DNA of 35,975 nucleotides from Clostridia bacterium (GTDB lineage: Bacteria; Bacillota; Clostridia; Christensenellales; Borkfalkiaceae), in NCBI GenBank assembly GCA_017616695.1, contig JAFZXN010000002.1:1-35975 (forward strand). Reading direction: 5' to 3'. The position numbers and the translations under genes are program-made. Under the pieces are notes generated by a model. It did not search any database and was not told the DNA's origin. It saw only the letters and a list, made by a program, of their open reading frames with translations. The first letter of the stretch is position 1, and each line of letters begins with the position of its first letter. This document shows positions 7,074 to 16,200 of this stretch, piece by piece.

Positions 7074-7922
7074 ATGAAAAAGTACTTGCTGTACAATCAT
7101 CTTGCCAATAACGGTAATTGCCTTGCCAAAGCCGAAGAGTTAAAAGCCGCTATCGGCGACTGCGAACTTAAAGACGTAGTGGGCCTCGATATGCACGGAT
7201 TTATCGCTTCGCTTGCCGAAGACGACGAGATCCACCTTTGCGGCGGCGACGGTACCGTCAATCATTTTGCAAACGACGTTGCCGATATCGATCTTAAACA
7301 AAACGTCTATCTTTACGAGGGCGGCACGGGCAACGACTTTATGAACGACGTTAAAGATAAAGTCGAAAACGGCAGGTTGCTTCTCAATCCCTATCTCAAA
7401 AATCTGCCGAAAGTATTCGTAAACGGCATCGAAAAGAGATTTATCAACGGCATCGGTTACGGGCTCGACGGTATGTGCTGTCAGGTCGCCGACGATCAGA
7501 TAGCCAAGGGCAAGAAAAAGATAAACTATACGAATATCGCCGTTAAGCTTTTGCTTATAGATTATAAGCCGAAAAAAGCCACGGTCACCGTCGACGGCGT
7601 GACAAAAATACACGAATACGTCTGGATACTTCCCACAATGAAAGGCCGTTACTACGGCGGCGGAATGATGATAGCGCCGGATCAGGACAGGCTCGATCCT
7701 TCAGGCAAAGTCACGGTCGTAGTCTTCAAGAACAAGGGAAGGCTCAAAGTGCTTATGAACTTTTCGAAAGTATTTACGGGCGAACACGTTAAACTTACGG
7801 ATATGATAGAGATCGTTACGGGCAACGAAGTCACGGTCGAATACGACGAGCCGACTGCTCTTCAGATAGACGGCGAAACGGTCAGAAACGTTAAAAAATA
7901 TACGGTCACGACAAAAGCATGA
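7074..7922 (+). CDS. Diacylglycerol kinase family lipid kinase
   Basis: The protein belongs to the DagK/YegS/LCB5 superfamily, which phosphorylates diacylglycerol or related lipid alcohols with ATP at the membrane face. The nucleotide-binding motif GGDGTVN is at residues 57-63 and GTGND at 84-88. The C-terminal part has the family's beta sandwich, including LQIDGE near the end. At 282 residues it is slightly short for the family (about 290-310). CGGAGAA upstream supports the ATG at 7074. Its stop overlaps the start of the plsC-like gene (ATGA), so the two are translationally coupled. The pairing suggests recycling of diacylglycerol into phosphatidic acid. The exact substrate (diacylglycerol, undecaprenol or other) cannot be read from the sequence. 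Confidence 0.88.
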   Translation: MKKYLLYNHLANNGNCLAKAEELKAAIGDCELKDVVGLDMHGFIASLAEDDEIHLCGGDGTVNHFANDVADIDLKQNVYLYEGGTGNDFMNDVKDKVENGRLLLNPYLKNLPKVFVNGIEKRFINGIGYGLDGMCCQVADDQIAKGKKKINYTNIAVKLLLIDYKPKKATVTVDGVTKIHEYVWILPTMKGRYYGGGMMIAPDQDRLDPSGKVTVVVFKNKGRLKVLMNFSKVFTGEHVKLTDMIEIVTGNEVTVEYDEPTALQIDGETVRNVKKYTVTTKA

Positions 7923-8758
7923 TAGAGATCATTTCCATTATCGGCGCGATTATTTCAACCGCGCTGATAAGTTATTTTAACGGCATTTACGGCGAGCTTA
8001 TAGATATACTTTGGATAGTTCTGATACTTTACGGAACGTTCGTCGCGTTTATAGCTCTGTTTATGATAGCGGGGTATATAATTTCCGCTGTGGTCGATAT
8101 CAATAAGCCCATAAAAAAGCCGAGCAAGTTCCATACTTTCGTCTACTATCTGTACCTGTCGTTTTTGAACAGGTCGTTCAACATAAAGTTCATCGTAGAA
8201 GGCGAGGACAAGCTCCCTGAAGGGAAATGCGTGTTCGTTATGAACCACCGTTCCAATTTCGATCCAATGCTCCTTGCGCAAAAGTATAAAAAGCGAAATA
8301 TCCTTATGGTGTCCAAACCGGGGAACTTCAGGATACCTATTGCCGGCGGCGTTATCCATAAAATGGGTTATCTCGCCATCGACCGCGACAACGACCGCGA
8401 AGCTTTGAAGGTCATTTTAAAAGCCGTAGACTATATCAAGCAGGGCTATTCGATAGGAATTTACCCCGAAGGAACGAGGCATAAAGACGGATTGGATCTT
8501 CTTCCGTTCCGTCACGGCTCGTTCAAGATAGCTGTAAAAGCCAACGTGCCGATAGTGGTCACCGCTATCCACAACACGCAGGAGATACATAAAAACTTCC
8601 CCTTTAAAAGGACGCGCGTCTATCTCCACATATTAAAGACCATTTACCCCGAAGAATACGCGGGTAAGACCACCGCCGAAATAAGCGACGAAGTTGCGGC
8701 TTTAATGACGGAAGATATAAAAAGATTCGAGGCTGAAAAAGCGGCCAAAAATAAGTAA
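7919..8758 (+). CDS. plsC: PlsC-type 1-acylglycerol-3-phosphate acyltransferase
   Basis: PlsC acylates lysophosphatidic acid to phosphatidic acid at the cytoplasmic membrane. Residues 109-115 (NHRSNFD) are the catalytic HX4D box and residues 183-187 (PEGTR) the glycerol-phosphate binding motif. The N-terminus has two hydrophobic segments (about 5-22 and 28-58) that should anchor it in the membrane. The 279-residue length is a little above the simplest bacterial forms because of this anchor. The ATG overlaps the kinase stop by 4 nt. A CTATAA-type hairpin begins directly on the stop codon. Specificity for acyl-ACP or acyl-phosphate donors cannot be told. Confidence 0.9.
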   Translation: MIEIISIIGAIISTALISYFNGIYGELIDILWIVLILYGTFVAFIALFMIAGYIISAVVDINKPIKKPSKFHTFVYYLYLSFLNRSFNIKFIVEGEDKLPEGKCVFVMNHRSNFDPMLLAQKYKKRNILMVSKPGNFRIPIAGGVIHKMGYLAIDRDNDREALKVILKAVDYIKQGYSIGIYPEGTRHKDGLDLLPFRHGSFKIAVKANVPIVVTAIHNTQEIHKNFPFKRTRVYLHILKTIYPEEYAGKTTAEISDEVAALMTEDIKRFEAEKAAKNK

Positions 8759-8816
8759 AAGTCGGGCTATAACGCGATGAACGCACGTTTTTCGGCGATC
8801 GTCGCCGTAAAAAACG
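8757..8816 (+). terminator. Terminator region after plsC with CTATAA-family variant T8
   Basis: The variant AAAAGTCGGGCTATAACGCG starts on the plsC stop codon and runs to a T-run at 8788-8792. It is followed at once by a long hairpin: CGTTTTTCGGCGA (8786-8798) pairs with TCGCCG (8802-8807) and AAAAACG (8810-8816), with a 2-nt bulge. Confidence 0.55.
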
Positions 8817-8849
8817 GCCCGAAGACAAATATTAAAGCGGCAAACCGTA

Positions 8850-8855
8850 TATAAT
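8850..8855 (+). promoter_or_regulatory. Possible -10 element before the LOG-family gene
   Basis: A TATAAT lies in the context CCGTATATAATATC, 33 nt before the start codon. The same 14-nt context recurs at about 29513-29526. No good -35 is visible. Confidence 0.3.
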
Positions 8856-8887
8856 ATCAAGAGACGATTTTTTTCGGAGCGTTATAA

Positions 8888-9475
8888 ATGAAAATCTGTA
8901 TTTACGGTTCTTCAAGCGACAGGATAGACGAAAAGTACAAAAAAGTCACTTTCGATCTCGGCGCCGCACTTGCGTCGAAAGGCCATTCGCTTATTTACGG
9001 CGGCGGTGCGCACGGAGTAATGGGCGCGCTCGCGAGAGGCTTTAAAAGTAAGGGCGGTCACGTTACGGGCGTTATCCCCGAATTTTTCAAGACCACTCAC
9101 GCGGAAAGCCTTTATTACGACTGCGACGAGATAGTCTGGTGCGACACCATGCACGAAAGAAAACAGATAATGGAAGGGCTTGCGGAGGCTTTCGTAATAG
9201 CGCCCGGCGGAGTCGGTACTTACGACGAGTTTTTCGCGGCGCTCACCAATAAGCAGCTTGCAAGGCATTTCGCTCCCATAGCCGTGTTTTCCCCGTTCGG
9301 CTTTTTCGATTCGTTAAACGCGCTTTTGGAAGACGGATATAAAGAAAAATTCATTAACGAGCCCTGCCGTATGCTTTACAGATTTTTTGACGATATCGGG
9401 GCTTTAATAGATTACCTCGAAAACGAAAAACCTTTCGATCACGCCGCTGTCGCCAATGCGCTCAAAGACGGCTGA
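8888..9475 (+). CDS. LOG family protein (TIGR00730, Rossmann fold)
   Basis: LOG proteins include the cytokinin riboside 5'-monophosphate phosphoribohydrolases; the bacterial members are nucleotide 5'-monophosphate nucleosidases with uncertain physiological substrates. Hallmarks are YGGGAHGVMG near residues 37-46, MHERK at 88-92 and PGGVGTYDE at 106-114. Together the last two form the phosphoribosyl and catalytic site. The 195-residue size is normal. A CGGAGCG site precedes the ATG. It appears to be a single gene between two terminator-like hairpins. Confidence 0.9.
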   Translation: MKICIYGSSSDRIDEKYKKVTFDLGAALASKGHSLIYGGGAHGVMGALARGFKSKGGHVTGVIPEFFKTTHAESLYYDCDEIVWCDTMHERKQIMEGLAEAFVIAPGGVGTYDEFFAALTNKQLARHFAPIAVFSPFGFFDSLNALLEDGYKEKFINEPCRMLYRFFDDIGALIDYLENEKPFDHAAVANALKDG

Positions 9476-9482
9476 AATGCGA

Positions 9483-9510
9483 ATTATCGACCTATAGACG
9501 GACTTTTTTT
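9483..9510 (+). terminator. CTATAA-family hairpin variant T3
   Basis: A diverged family copy (ATTATCGACCTATAGACGG, 9484-9502) is followed by a T-run (9503-9510). It lies 8 nt after the LOG-family stop and 30 nt before the next gene. Its left arm is poorly preserved. Confidence 0.45.
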
Positions 9511-9538
9511 AAAATCAAAACTATTTTCGGAGTTAAAA

Positions 9539-10348
9539 ATGGCAGATTGTAATCACGACTGTTCTTCTTGCTCGTCTAACTGCAAAGAACCGCCGAAAGA
9601 AAAACCGAACGAATTAAGCAAAGTCAAAAAAGTATACGCCGTTATCGGCGGCAAAGGCGGCGTTGGTAAAAGCCTCGTTTCCTGTACGCTCGCGGTAGAA
9701 GCCGAAAGGCTCGGTCTAAAAGCCGCCGTGCTCGACGCCGACGTTCTCGGCCCGTCCGTACCTAAAGTGTTTGGGCTTGACGGCGTTAAGGCTGACGCCA
9801 ACGACCTCGGTATATTCCCCGTAAAGACCAAAAAGGGGATATCGGTAATGTCGATAAACCTTTTATTGGAAAACGATACCGATCCCGTCGTGTGGCGCGG
9901 GCCCGTAGTCGCGGGTGCGGTCAAGCAGTTCTGGACGGACGTTATCTGGGGCGATATCGACGTTATGTTCATCGACTGTCCTCCCGGAACGGGCGACGTG
10001 CCGCTCACAGTATTCCAGTCTATACCGGTCGACGGCATAATCGTAGTGGCGTCCCCGCAGGAACTCGTGTCGGTCATAGTCGAAAAAGCCGTGAAGATGG
10101 CGGAACTTATGCACGTTCCCGTCGTCGGCGCGGTGGAGAATATGGCGTATTTCGTTTGCGACAAGTGCGGCGAAAAGCACTATATTTTCGGCAAAGGCAA
10201 TATGAAACAGATAGCTGCCGCCCGCGGGATAGACAATTTTGCCGAGATACCTTTTTCCAAGGAAACGGCAAATCTTTGCGACCACGGTCTTCTCGAACTT
10301 ACCGAGAGCGACGCTTTAACGGCTTTTGCTCAAAAACTGCTTTCGTAA
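9539..10348 (+). CDS. mrp: Mrp/NBP35 family Fe-S cluster carrier ATPase
   Basis: Mrp proteins are dimeric cytosolic P-loop ATPases that hold and deliver iron-sulfur clusters. The deviant Walker A GGKGGVGKS is at residues 37-45. A C-terminal CxxC (C207, C210) would bridge a cluster across the dimer. The N-terminus carries a Cys cluster (C4, C8, C11, C15) before the ATPase domain, as in many clostridial members and reminiscent of eukaryotic Nbp35. The 269-residue length fits forms lacking the DUF59 domain. A CGGAGTT site supports the start. It is followed by a strong terminator shared with convergent mgtE. Confidence 0.92.
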   Translation: MADCNHDCSSCSSNCKEPPKEKPNELSKVKKVYAVIGGKGGVGKSLVSCTLAVEAERLGLKAAVLDADVLGPSVPKVFGLDGVKADANDLGIFPVKTKKGISVMSINLLLENDTDPVVWRGPVVAGAVKQFWTDVIWGDIDVMFIDCPPGTGDVPLTVFQSIPVDGIIVVASPQELVSVIVEKAVKMAELMHVPVVGAVENMAYFVCDKCGEKHYIFGKGNMKQIAAARGIDNFAEIPFSKETANLCDHGLLELTESDALTAFAQKLLS

Positions 10349-10375
10349 ATCAATTAGCTTTAACAAACCTTGAAA

Positions 10376-10407
10376 AAAGCCCCGTCCAAAATAAAGGACG
10401 GGGCTTT
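10376..10407. terminator. Bidirectional terminator between mrp and mgtE
   Basis: AAAGCCCCGTCC (10376-10387) pairs perfectly with GGACGGGGCTTT (10396-10407) around an 8-nt loop. A-runs and T-runs on both sides serve the two convergent genes. Confidence 0.92.
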
Positions 10408-10421
10408 GATATTGCGTTTTT

Positions 10422-11867
10422 TCAGCCTAACCCGAGTTGCATTACCTGCAACAAAAGAACGTTGGCGAGAGTGTAGTATATGGTCGCGGAAACGAGGTCG
10501 TTTATAGTCGTTATCAGCGGGCCCGACGCGACCGCGGGATCTATCCGTATCTTTTTAAAGAACATGGGAATAAGCGTTCCGCCGAGGCTTGAAAAAATCA
10601 TTGCCACGAGTAAGGACGTTCCTATGCAACCGCCGTACGCAAGGCACACGAGATAGGGTAGCGGCTTAAAAACGAAAAGATACAGCGAGCAAAGCAGCGT
10701 TGCCAGAACGCCTATTATCGTGCCGTTGGTAAAGCCCACGCGAACTTCCTTGAAGACGAAACGGAATACGTCTTTGGGGGAGAGGCTTTCCGAAGAAATG
10801 ACTCTTATCGTGACCGCAAGGCTTTGCGTTCCGCCGTTACCCGACATATCGAGTATGAGCGATTGAAACGCCACGAGTAGCGGCAGAGCTTCGACTATCT
10901 TTTCAAACGCGCCTATAAGCGACGAAACTATAAGCCCGAGCCCCATAAGAAGAGCCAGCCACGGAAGACGTTTTCCGACGCTTTTGAATACGGGTTCTTC
11001 GAGATCTTCGGCTTTGGTAAGACCTGCAAGTTTAGCGTAGTCGTCGCCGAACTCTTCGTCAACTACGTCTACGAGCTCGCTGCCCGTTATGACGCCGATT
11101 ATCTTATTGTCGTGGCCAAGTACCGGGATAGAGTCTTCGGACAGGTCTTTCAATTCCTCGACGCACTTCGAAATTTCTTCGGTCGCGTAAACGTAAGGGT
11201 AGGCGGCGACGGTTATGTCGTCTACCGTCTGGTTGGAACGGGCGATAACGAGATCTCTTAGAGAGAAGGCTCCCGCAAAGGTTTCGTCGTCGTTCACGAC
11301 GTAAACGGTGGAGATATTGTCGTTATCCGCCGCCTGATCGACGACCGACTTCATCGCCTGCTTTATCGGCATACTCTTTTTGACGAAGACGAAGTTGGTC
11401 GTCATCTTGGAACCGATAAGGTCGTCGTCGTACTTTTCGATGAGCTGAATGTCCTCTTTAACGTCCTTATCGAGAAGTTCGAAGATCTCTTCTCTCTTTT
11501 CGTCGGGAAGTTCGTCGAGGACTTCGATAGCCTCGTCGGCGTCCATTTCTTCGATTATGTCCGCCGCCTTTTCGCTCGTCAACTCGCCGATGAAGTCTTC
11601 AACGTCGTCAAGATAGGCAAAGATCTCGGAAACCCTTTCGTTGCCGAGTATTTTATACAGTTTTAAACGTTCTTCCTTCGACAGGGTGGGGAGAACTTCG
11701 GCTATGTCCGATTCGTGGTAGTCGGACAGCTTATCCAAAAGCTCGTCGGGGGGCAGATTACCGTCGAGAAGCTCGAGTATCTCTTGTTCGTAATCGCGCT
11801 TTACGAGCGCTTCGTTAGAGACAGTTTCGGTAATTTCGGACGTAGGATCGAATTTTTCTTCTTCCAT
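10422..11867 (-). CDS. mgtE: Magnesium transporter MgtE
   Basis: MgtE is a homodimeric Mg2+ channel of the cytoplasmic membrane, gated by Mg2+ binding to its cytosolic domains. The order is classical: a short acidic N-tail, a superhelical N domain (about 25-150), two CBS domains (about 155-275), a plug helix, and five membrane helices from about residue 305. The last helix region keeps the PAxxxGPxxTTxxD pattern; D457 corresponds to the pore Asp of the family. At 481 residues it is about 30 longer than the well-known homologues, mainly at the N-terminus. A GGGAGGT site precedes the ATG. The 131 nt upstream are too short for a full M-box riboswitch and I see none. Confidence 0.95.
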   Translation of the reverse strand: MEEEKFDPTSEITETVSNEALVKRDYEQEILELLDGNLPPDELLDKLSDYHESDIAEVLPTLSKEERLKLYKILGNERVSEIFAYLDDVEDFIGELTSEKAADIIEEMDADEAIEVLDELPDEKREEIFELLDKDVKEDIQLIEKYDDDLIGSKMTTNFVFVKKSMPIKQAMKSVVDQAADNDNISTVYVVNDDETFAGAFSLRDLVIARSNQTVDDITVAAYPYVYATEEISKCVEELKDLSEDSIPVLGHDNKIIGVITGSELVDVVDEEFGDDYAKLAGLTKAEDLEEPVFKSVGKRLPWLALLMGLGLIVSSLIGAFEKIVEALPLLVAFQSLILDMSGNGGTQSLAVTIRVISSESLSPKDVFRFVFKEVRVGFTNGTIIGVLATLLCSLYLFVFKPLPYLVCLAYGGCIGTSLLVAMIFSSLGGTLIPMFFKKIRIDPAVASGPLITTINDLVSATIYYTLANVLLLQVMQLGLG

Positions 11868-11997
11868 AATGACCTCCCGTGCGAGTTTTTCGCGTTTTCG
11901 CCGCGCGACGAAAAGCGGTTATCTTCTTCGTTTTTCGGCGGGTATCGGATACGCTTTCAAGTAAGGTATACCAAAATATTAATCCCCGCCTTTTAAA

Positions 11998-12013
11998 GTC
12001 AACGCGCGTTGAC
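11998..12013. repeat. Perfect 16-bp palindrome at the 3' end of the secreted protein gene
   Basis: GTCAACGCGCGTTGAC overlaps the last codons and stop of the minus-strand gene. On that strand it is followed by TTTAAAA, so it may be a weak terminator; otherwise it is a possible binding site upstream of mgtE. Confidence 0.4.
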
Positions 12014-13027
12014 GTTTATAAGTTCGTAAGTGAACGTTCCCGCGGAACTTTGATTTTCCTGAACGACGGCGCCGATGTCGAGCTGAAGTTTGGTCTGCAT
12101 TTTTACGAGGCATTGACCGTTCTTTTTGATATCCGATCTTGCATAGTAAAGTATGATCTCGCTGCCGGTATACGTTCCGCTGACGGACAGCGAAAGTTTG
12201 TAAGAATCGGCGCCCGTTATTTTTTCGCCCGTGTTGACGTACTCTAAAGGAAGCGTTTCGTAAGTAGCCGATACGGCGTTACCCGCCTCGTCCGTAACGG
12301 TGCGGGATACGAGACTCAAAGTACGTTTGACTTTGGCGGTCGCGTCTATCGACGTGAAAGTCGTGGAAAAGTCCTGCGTTAATTTGAACGCCCTTATGGC
12401 GAACAGAATGGTCTCGTTATCGAGATAGGTCTTTTCGAAAACTTTGGAATAGGTGGTAGTTCCCGCTTCGAGCGAGTACTTGCCGGTGGAAGTTTCGAGG
12501 TTGGGCGCGAAGGTGACGACTGCCTCGTTGGCGCTTTCGTCGTACGCGGTGGAAACTTCGTAATCGTAATAGTTGATCGTGAATTTGCCTTCGGAGTATC
12601 CTACGGAGTGCGATTTTACCGTTCTCGAGCTCGAAATGGGTTTCAAAGCCTTATCCACGTCGTAAAATAATGCGGTGGTCACGATACTGTCGTCGACGGG
12701 CGTAACGGCCTCGCCGATGGTGTAGCTGCCGTTTATTTTAAGCTCGGTGTCCAGCCGATAACATCTTACGCCGCTTTCGGTCGAAGAAGTGTAGGCGTGC
12801 ATGGTGTACTTACCGCTGTTAAGCGAAAACGCCACCGGGCAATTTGCGTTGGGGGTAAAGGTTACGTTATATTCCGCCGTTTCGTCGATATTGCCGACGG
12901 AGGCGACTTCTTCCGAACGCAAAAAATAACTTCCGCCGAAGACCGAGCCCGCGGTAGCGCCGAGCGCACAGCCTGCGGTCGTCGCCGTAAGAACGATCGA
13001 CGTTAATATGAGAGCGAGTTTTTTCAT
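11999..13027 (-). CDS. Secreted or lipid-anchored protein of unknown function
   Basis: I do not recognise this 342-residue protein. It starts with a signal peptide (MKKLALILTSIVLTATTAGC). C20 is preceded by T-A-G, which resembles but does not strictly meet the lipobox, so it could be a lipoprotein or be cut by signal peptidase I. The rest is rich in Ser, Thr, Tyr and alternating hydrophobic residues, suggesting beta structure in about two or three similar modules. Phrases such as SGKYTMHAYT and TGKYSLEAGTTTY look like internal repeats. An AAAGGAC site precedes the ATG, and an extended -10 promoter lies about 75 nt upstream. It is divergent from addBA. An extracytoplasmic structural or binding role is an inference only. 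Confidence 0.7.
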   Translation of the reverse strand: MKKLALILTSIVLTATTAGCALGATAGSVFGGSYFLRSEEVASVGNIDETAEYNVTFTPNANCPVAFSLNSGKYTMHAYTSSTESGVRCYRLDTELKINGSYTIGEAVTPVDDSIVTTALFYDVDKALKPISSSRTVKSHSVGYSEGKFTINYYDYEVSTAYDESANEAVVTFAPNLETSTGKYSLEAGTTTYSKVFEKTYLDNETILFAIRAFKLTQDFSTTFTSIDATAKVKRTLSLVSRTVTDEAGNAVSATYETLPLEYVNTGEKITGADSYKLSLSVSGTYTGSEIILYYARSDIKKNGQCLVKMQTKLQLDIGAVVQENQSSAGTFTYELINVNAR

Positions 13028-13101
13028 TTCCTGTCCTTTGCACCGAATTTAAGAGTGCGAATTTGTCCGTATACGGCGATTTATTTGCCGCCTTTTCGTT
13101 T

Positions 13102-13129
13102 ATTATACCATAATTTTTCAAAAATGCAA
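13102..13129 (-). promoter_or_regulatory. Promoter of the secreted protein gene
   Basis: On the minus strand TTGCAT (13124-13129) and a consensus TATAAT (13102-13107) are 16 nt apart, with TGG directly before the -10 (extended -10). Confidence 0.8.
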
Positions 13130-13187
13130 AAAAATAGTCGCAAAAAAAAGTAATTTATTTATTAAAATTTTAATGTATTTTGCGAAT

Positions 13188-13210
13188 GTTTATGTTATAA
13201 TAACATAAAC
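13188..13210. promoter_or_regulatory. 23-bp perfect palindrome overlapping the addB extended -10
   Basis: GTTTATGTTAT (13188-13198) is the reverse complement of ATAACATAAAC (13200-13210) with one central base. The extended -10 TGTTATAAT (13193-13201) lies inside it. This looks like an operator for addBA, or a two-way -10. No clear -35 is visible, and it does not match the LexA box GAAC-N4-GTTC. Confidence 0.6.
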
Positions 13211-13267
13211 GAACGGTTTTAGGTCGGCGCTTTTTGTCGTCGGCAGAAGAAAACGGCAGGTGAAATT

Positions 13268-16200
13268 TTGAAAGTTATAAGAGCGAAAACGCCGTCGCGG
13301 GCTATCGAAAAAACGGTAGAACTCGTCAATAACGTCGGCACAGGTCTTGAAAACAAGGTCTTCGTGTTCTGCGAGAGCAGGGCTACTTTGTCGTACGAAC
13401 TCGGCGTGGCGTCTTTGACTGGCGGAAGTTTCAATGCGTCGGTTATGAGTTTTTCGAGATACGTTGCGCTCAATATGCGGGTGGAAAAATATCTCGGCAA
13501 AACGGCGGCTACGCTCGTCGTCAGAAAGATAATCGAAGACAACGCCGAAAAACTCGTTCGTTTAAAACGCGGTACGGCAAACCTCGCCGTCAACGTTTAT
13601 AACCTTATTTCGCAGCTGAAATCGGCTAAAGTCGGCGTAAAGGACCTTGAAAACGTCATCGCCGCGGAAAGCGGGGCGTTCAAGACCAAAATTCAGGACG
13701 TTATGCTCATTTACGGCGAGTACGAAAAGTTCATCGCCGAAAACGGCTATACGGACGAAAACAATTACCTTTCGTTTATGCCGTCGCTACTGAAAAAGGA
13801 CGAAAGCATAAAAGGCGCGAAGACCATAGTTGCGGGGATAAGCAACCTTACCGGCAAAACGGTGGATATCCTGACTACGCTCGACGCCATCTCCGATCTT
13901 ACCGTCGTCACGGTCAGCGCGGATGCGGAAGGCTACGTCAACGAAATATATTATAAGATACTTGCGCTATTTAACGGTTGCAAGGTGTTTGACGACAGCC
14001 CGCTCGATACGGTCCACGAGGCCCTTTTAAACGGTATGTTCGATCCGACCGTTTTCAAAAAAAGCGGGATATATAGCGATAAAGTGCATATTTTTGAATA
14101 TGCCGACACCGAATCCGAGGCGCGCGCGGTCGCCGAAAGAATACGTTACGAGGTGGTCGAAAACGGCAGAAGATACAAAGATTTCATTATCGCTTGTTCT
14201 TCGACCGAGCTTTACGCGCCGCTATACCGGCGCGTACTTTCAGAGTACGACGTGCCCGTTTACGCCGACGTAAAAAGAAAATTGTCCCGTCACCCCACGG
14301 TCGAATTGGTCAACGATCTTATTGACTTCAGAAGGCTCGAATTTAAGCCCGAGATAGCCTTGAAACTCGTTAAAAACCCGCTCGTCGTTTCGGACGAAGA
14401 ACGTTGTGCTTTTGAAAATTATTTTATCAAAAACACCCCGTCGCGCAGAATGATAACCAAGCCTTTTGGCGACGAGGCCGCCGAAGCCGTCCGATCGAAA
14501 CTTATCGGCGTTGCTCGCCTTATCCCCAAAAAAAGTGCCGTTAACGAATATATAGACGCACTTTTCGATATTTTTGCAACGCTTGATATAGACGGTAAGC
14601 TCGACGCAGTTACCGAAAAGCTTTCTGATGAAAAGGAAGAAGAGCTTTCGCGCTTTAACCTGATGGCGCAAAAATCGTTCGTCGATATTTTGAACGAGAC
14701 GAGATCGGTGGCGGGAGATAGCGTGGTGAGCGCGGAACTTATGAGATCGCTTATCGGTTCGGCGGTCGGGGCGACGGAAATAAGCCTTATCGCCACGCAT
14801 TACGACAACGTATTTCTCGGCGATATGACGAGCGCGGCGCAGCGGCAGGCGGAAATACTGTTCGTTATCGGGCTCGATTCGTCCGTTCCGGACGTCAAAA
14901 AGGACGTCGCGTTGTTATGCGACCGCGAACTTATCAAAATGGAAGGGTATAAATGCGTGATAGAGCCCAAGCTCAAAGTGGTTAATACCCGTGCCCGCGA
15001 AAGCGTTCTGACGACCTTACTTTCTTTCAACGACAAACTGTACGCGTCCCGCTCGCGGCTGGATACGAGCGGCGCGAAGGTGTCGGACAGCATCGTGATA
15101 GATTATCTCGAACACATATTCGTAACGAAAAACGAAAAGTCAGACGAAGAATACTATTTAAAACAAAGCGGCATAGCTCGCTACCTTGCCAAAACGCCCG
15201 CGCTTATAGGGGCTTTAAACGCCTGTGACGAATTTTCGCTTTCGCTAACGCCCGACGTATCCTACTTAAAAGCCTATCTCGCCGCGGCGGAAAAGATCGA
15301 TAAGTGCGGCTATAACTTCGTTATCGACTATATTTCACGCGAAGACGAACTTAAATATACGAACGTAAGATACAGCGGCAAGATATCGGCAACGCTTATA
15401 GAAACGTATTTTTCCTGCCCGTATAAAGCGTTCGGCGAGCGCATTTTAAGGCTCAACGACAAGCCCGACGGCGATATCAAGCCTTACGAAACGGGCAATA
15501 TCTTCCACAGCGTTTTCAAAAAGTTTGCTTTCGACGCCGATAAAATACCCGCAAAAGACGTTGAAAAAGTGGCGACGGAGATAACGCAAAAAGTCCTCGA
15601 AGAAGACGATTATTCGCGTTATTTAAGCAAAAAGCAGTACGAATATATATTCGAGCTCGTGAAAAAAGAGGCGGTGAACGCCTGCAAGATAATTTACGAC
15701 GATCTTGCCGAAAGCGACTTCAAGGTATGGGGGACGGAGATGTCTTTTTCAAACGTTCCCGACTCCGATCTTAAAGCCGTGAATATCGAAACGTCGCTGG
15801 GGACGAGGCAGGTCACGGGATTTATAGACCGAGTGGACCGTTTAGGCGACCACGTAAGGATAATCGACTATAAAACGGGCGACGTCAGCGGTAAGGATTC
15901 TGCAAAGAGCCTTTACACGGGCACGAGCATACAGTTATACTTATACATGAGCGCGATAGCGGCAAAAGGGTTAAAGCTTGCGGCGGCGCACTATCTTGCG
16001 GTGAGCGATTCTTACGTTAAAGAAGGCGGTTCGCCGCTGAATTATACGGGTAAAACGCTCGCCGACAACGAGATAATAGGTCATCTTGACAAGTCGGGCG
16101 AAAACGGCGACAGCAAAAAGTATTCGATAAAGCATAAAGCGGACGGCAATTTCGACAGTCGGTCGCGCGTTTTGAGCGAATACGAAATGGATTGTTATAT

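Noticed and set aside
11868..11998. M-box magnesium riboswitch before mgtE
   Set aside because: The interval is short and I could not find the conserved M-box core or a terminator pair.
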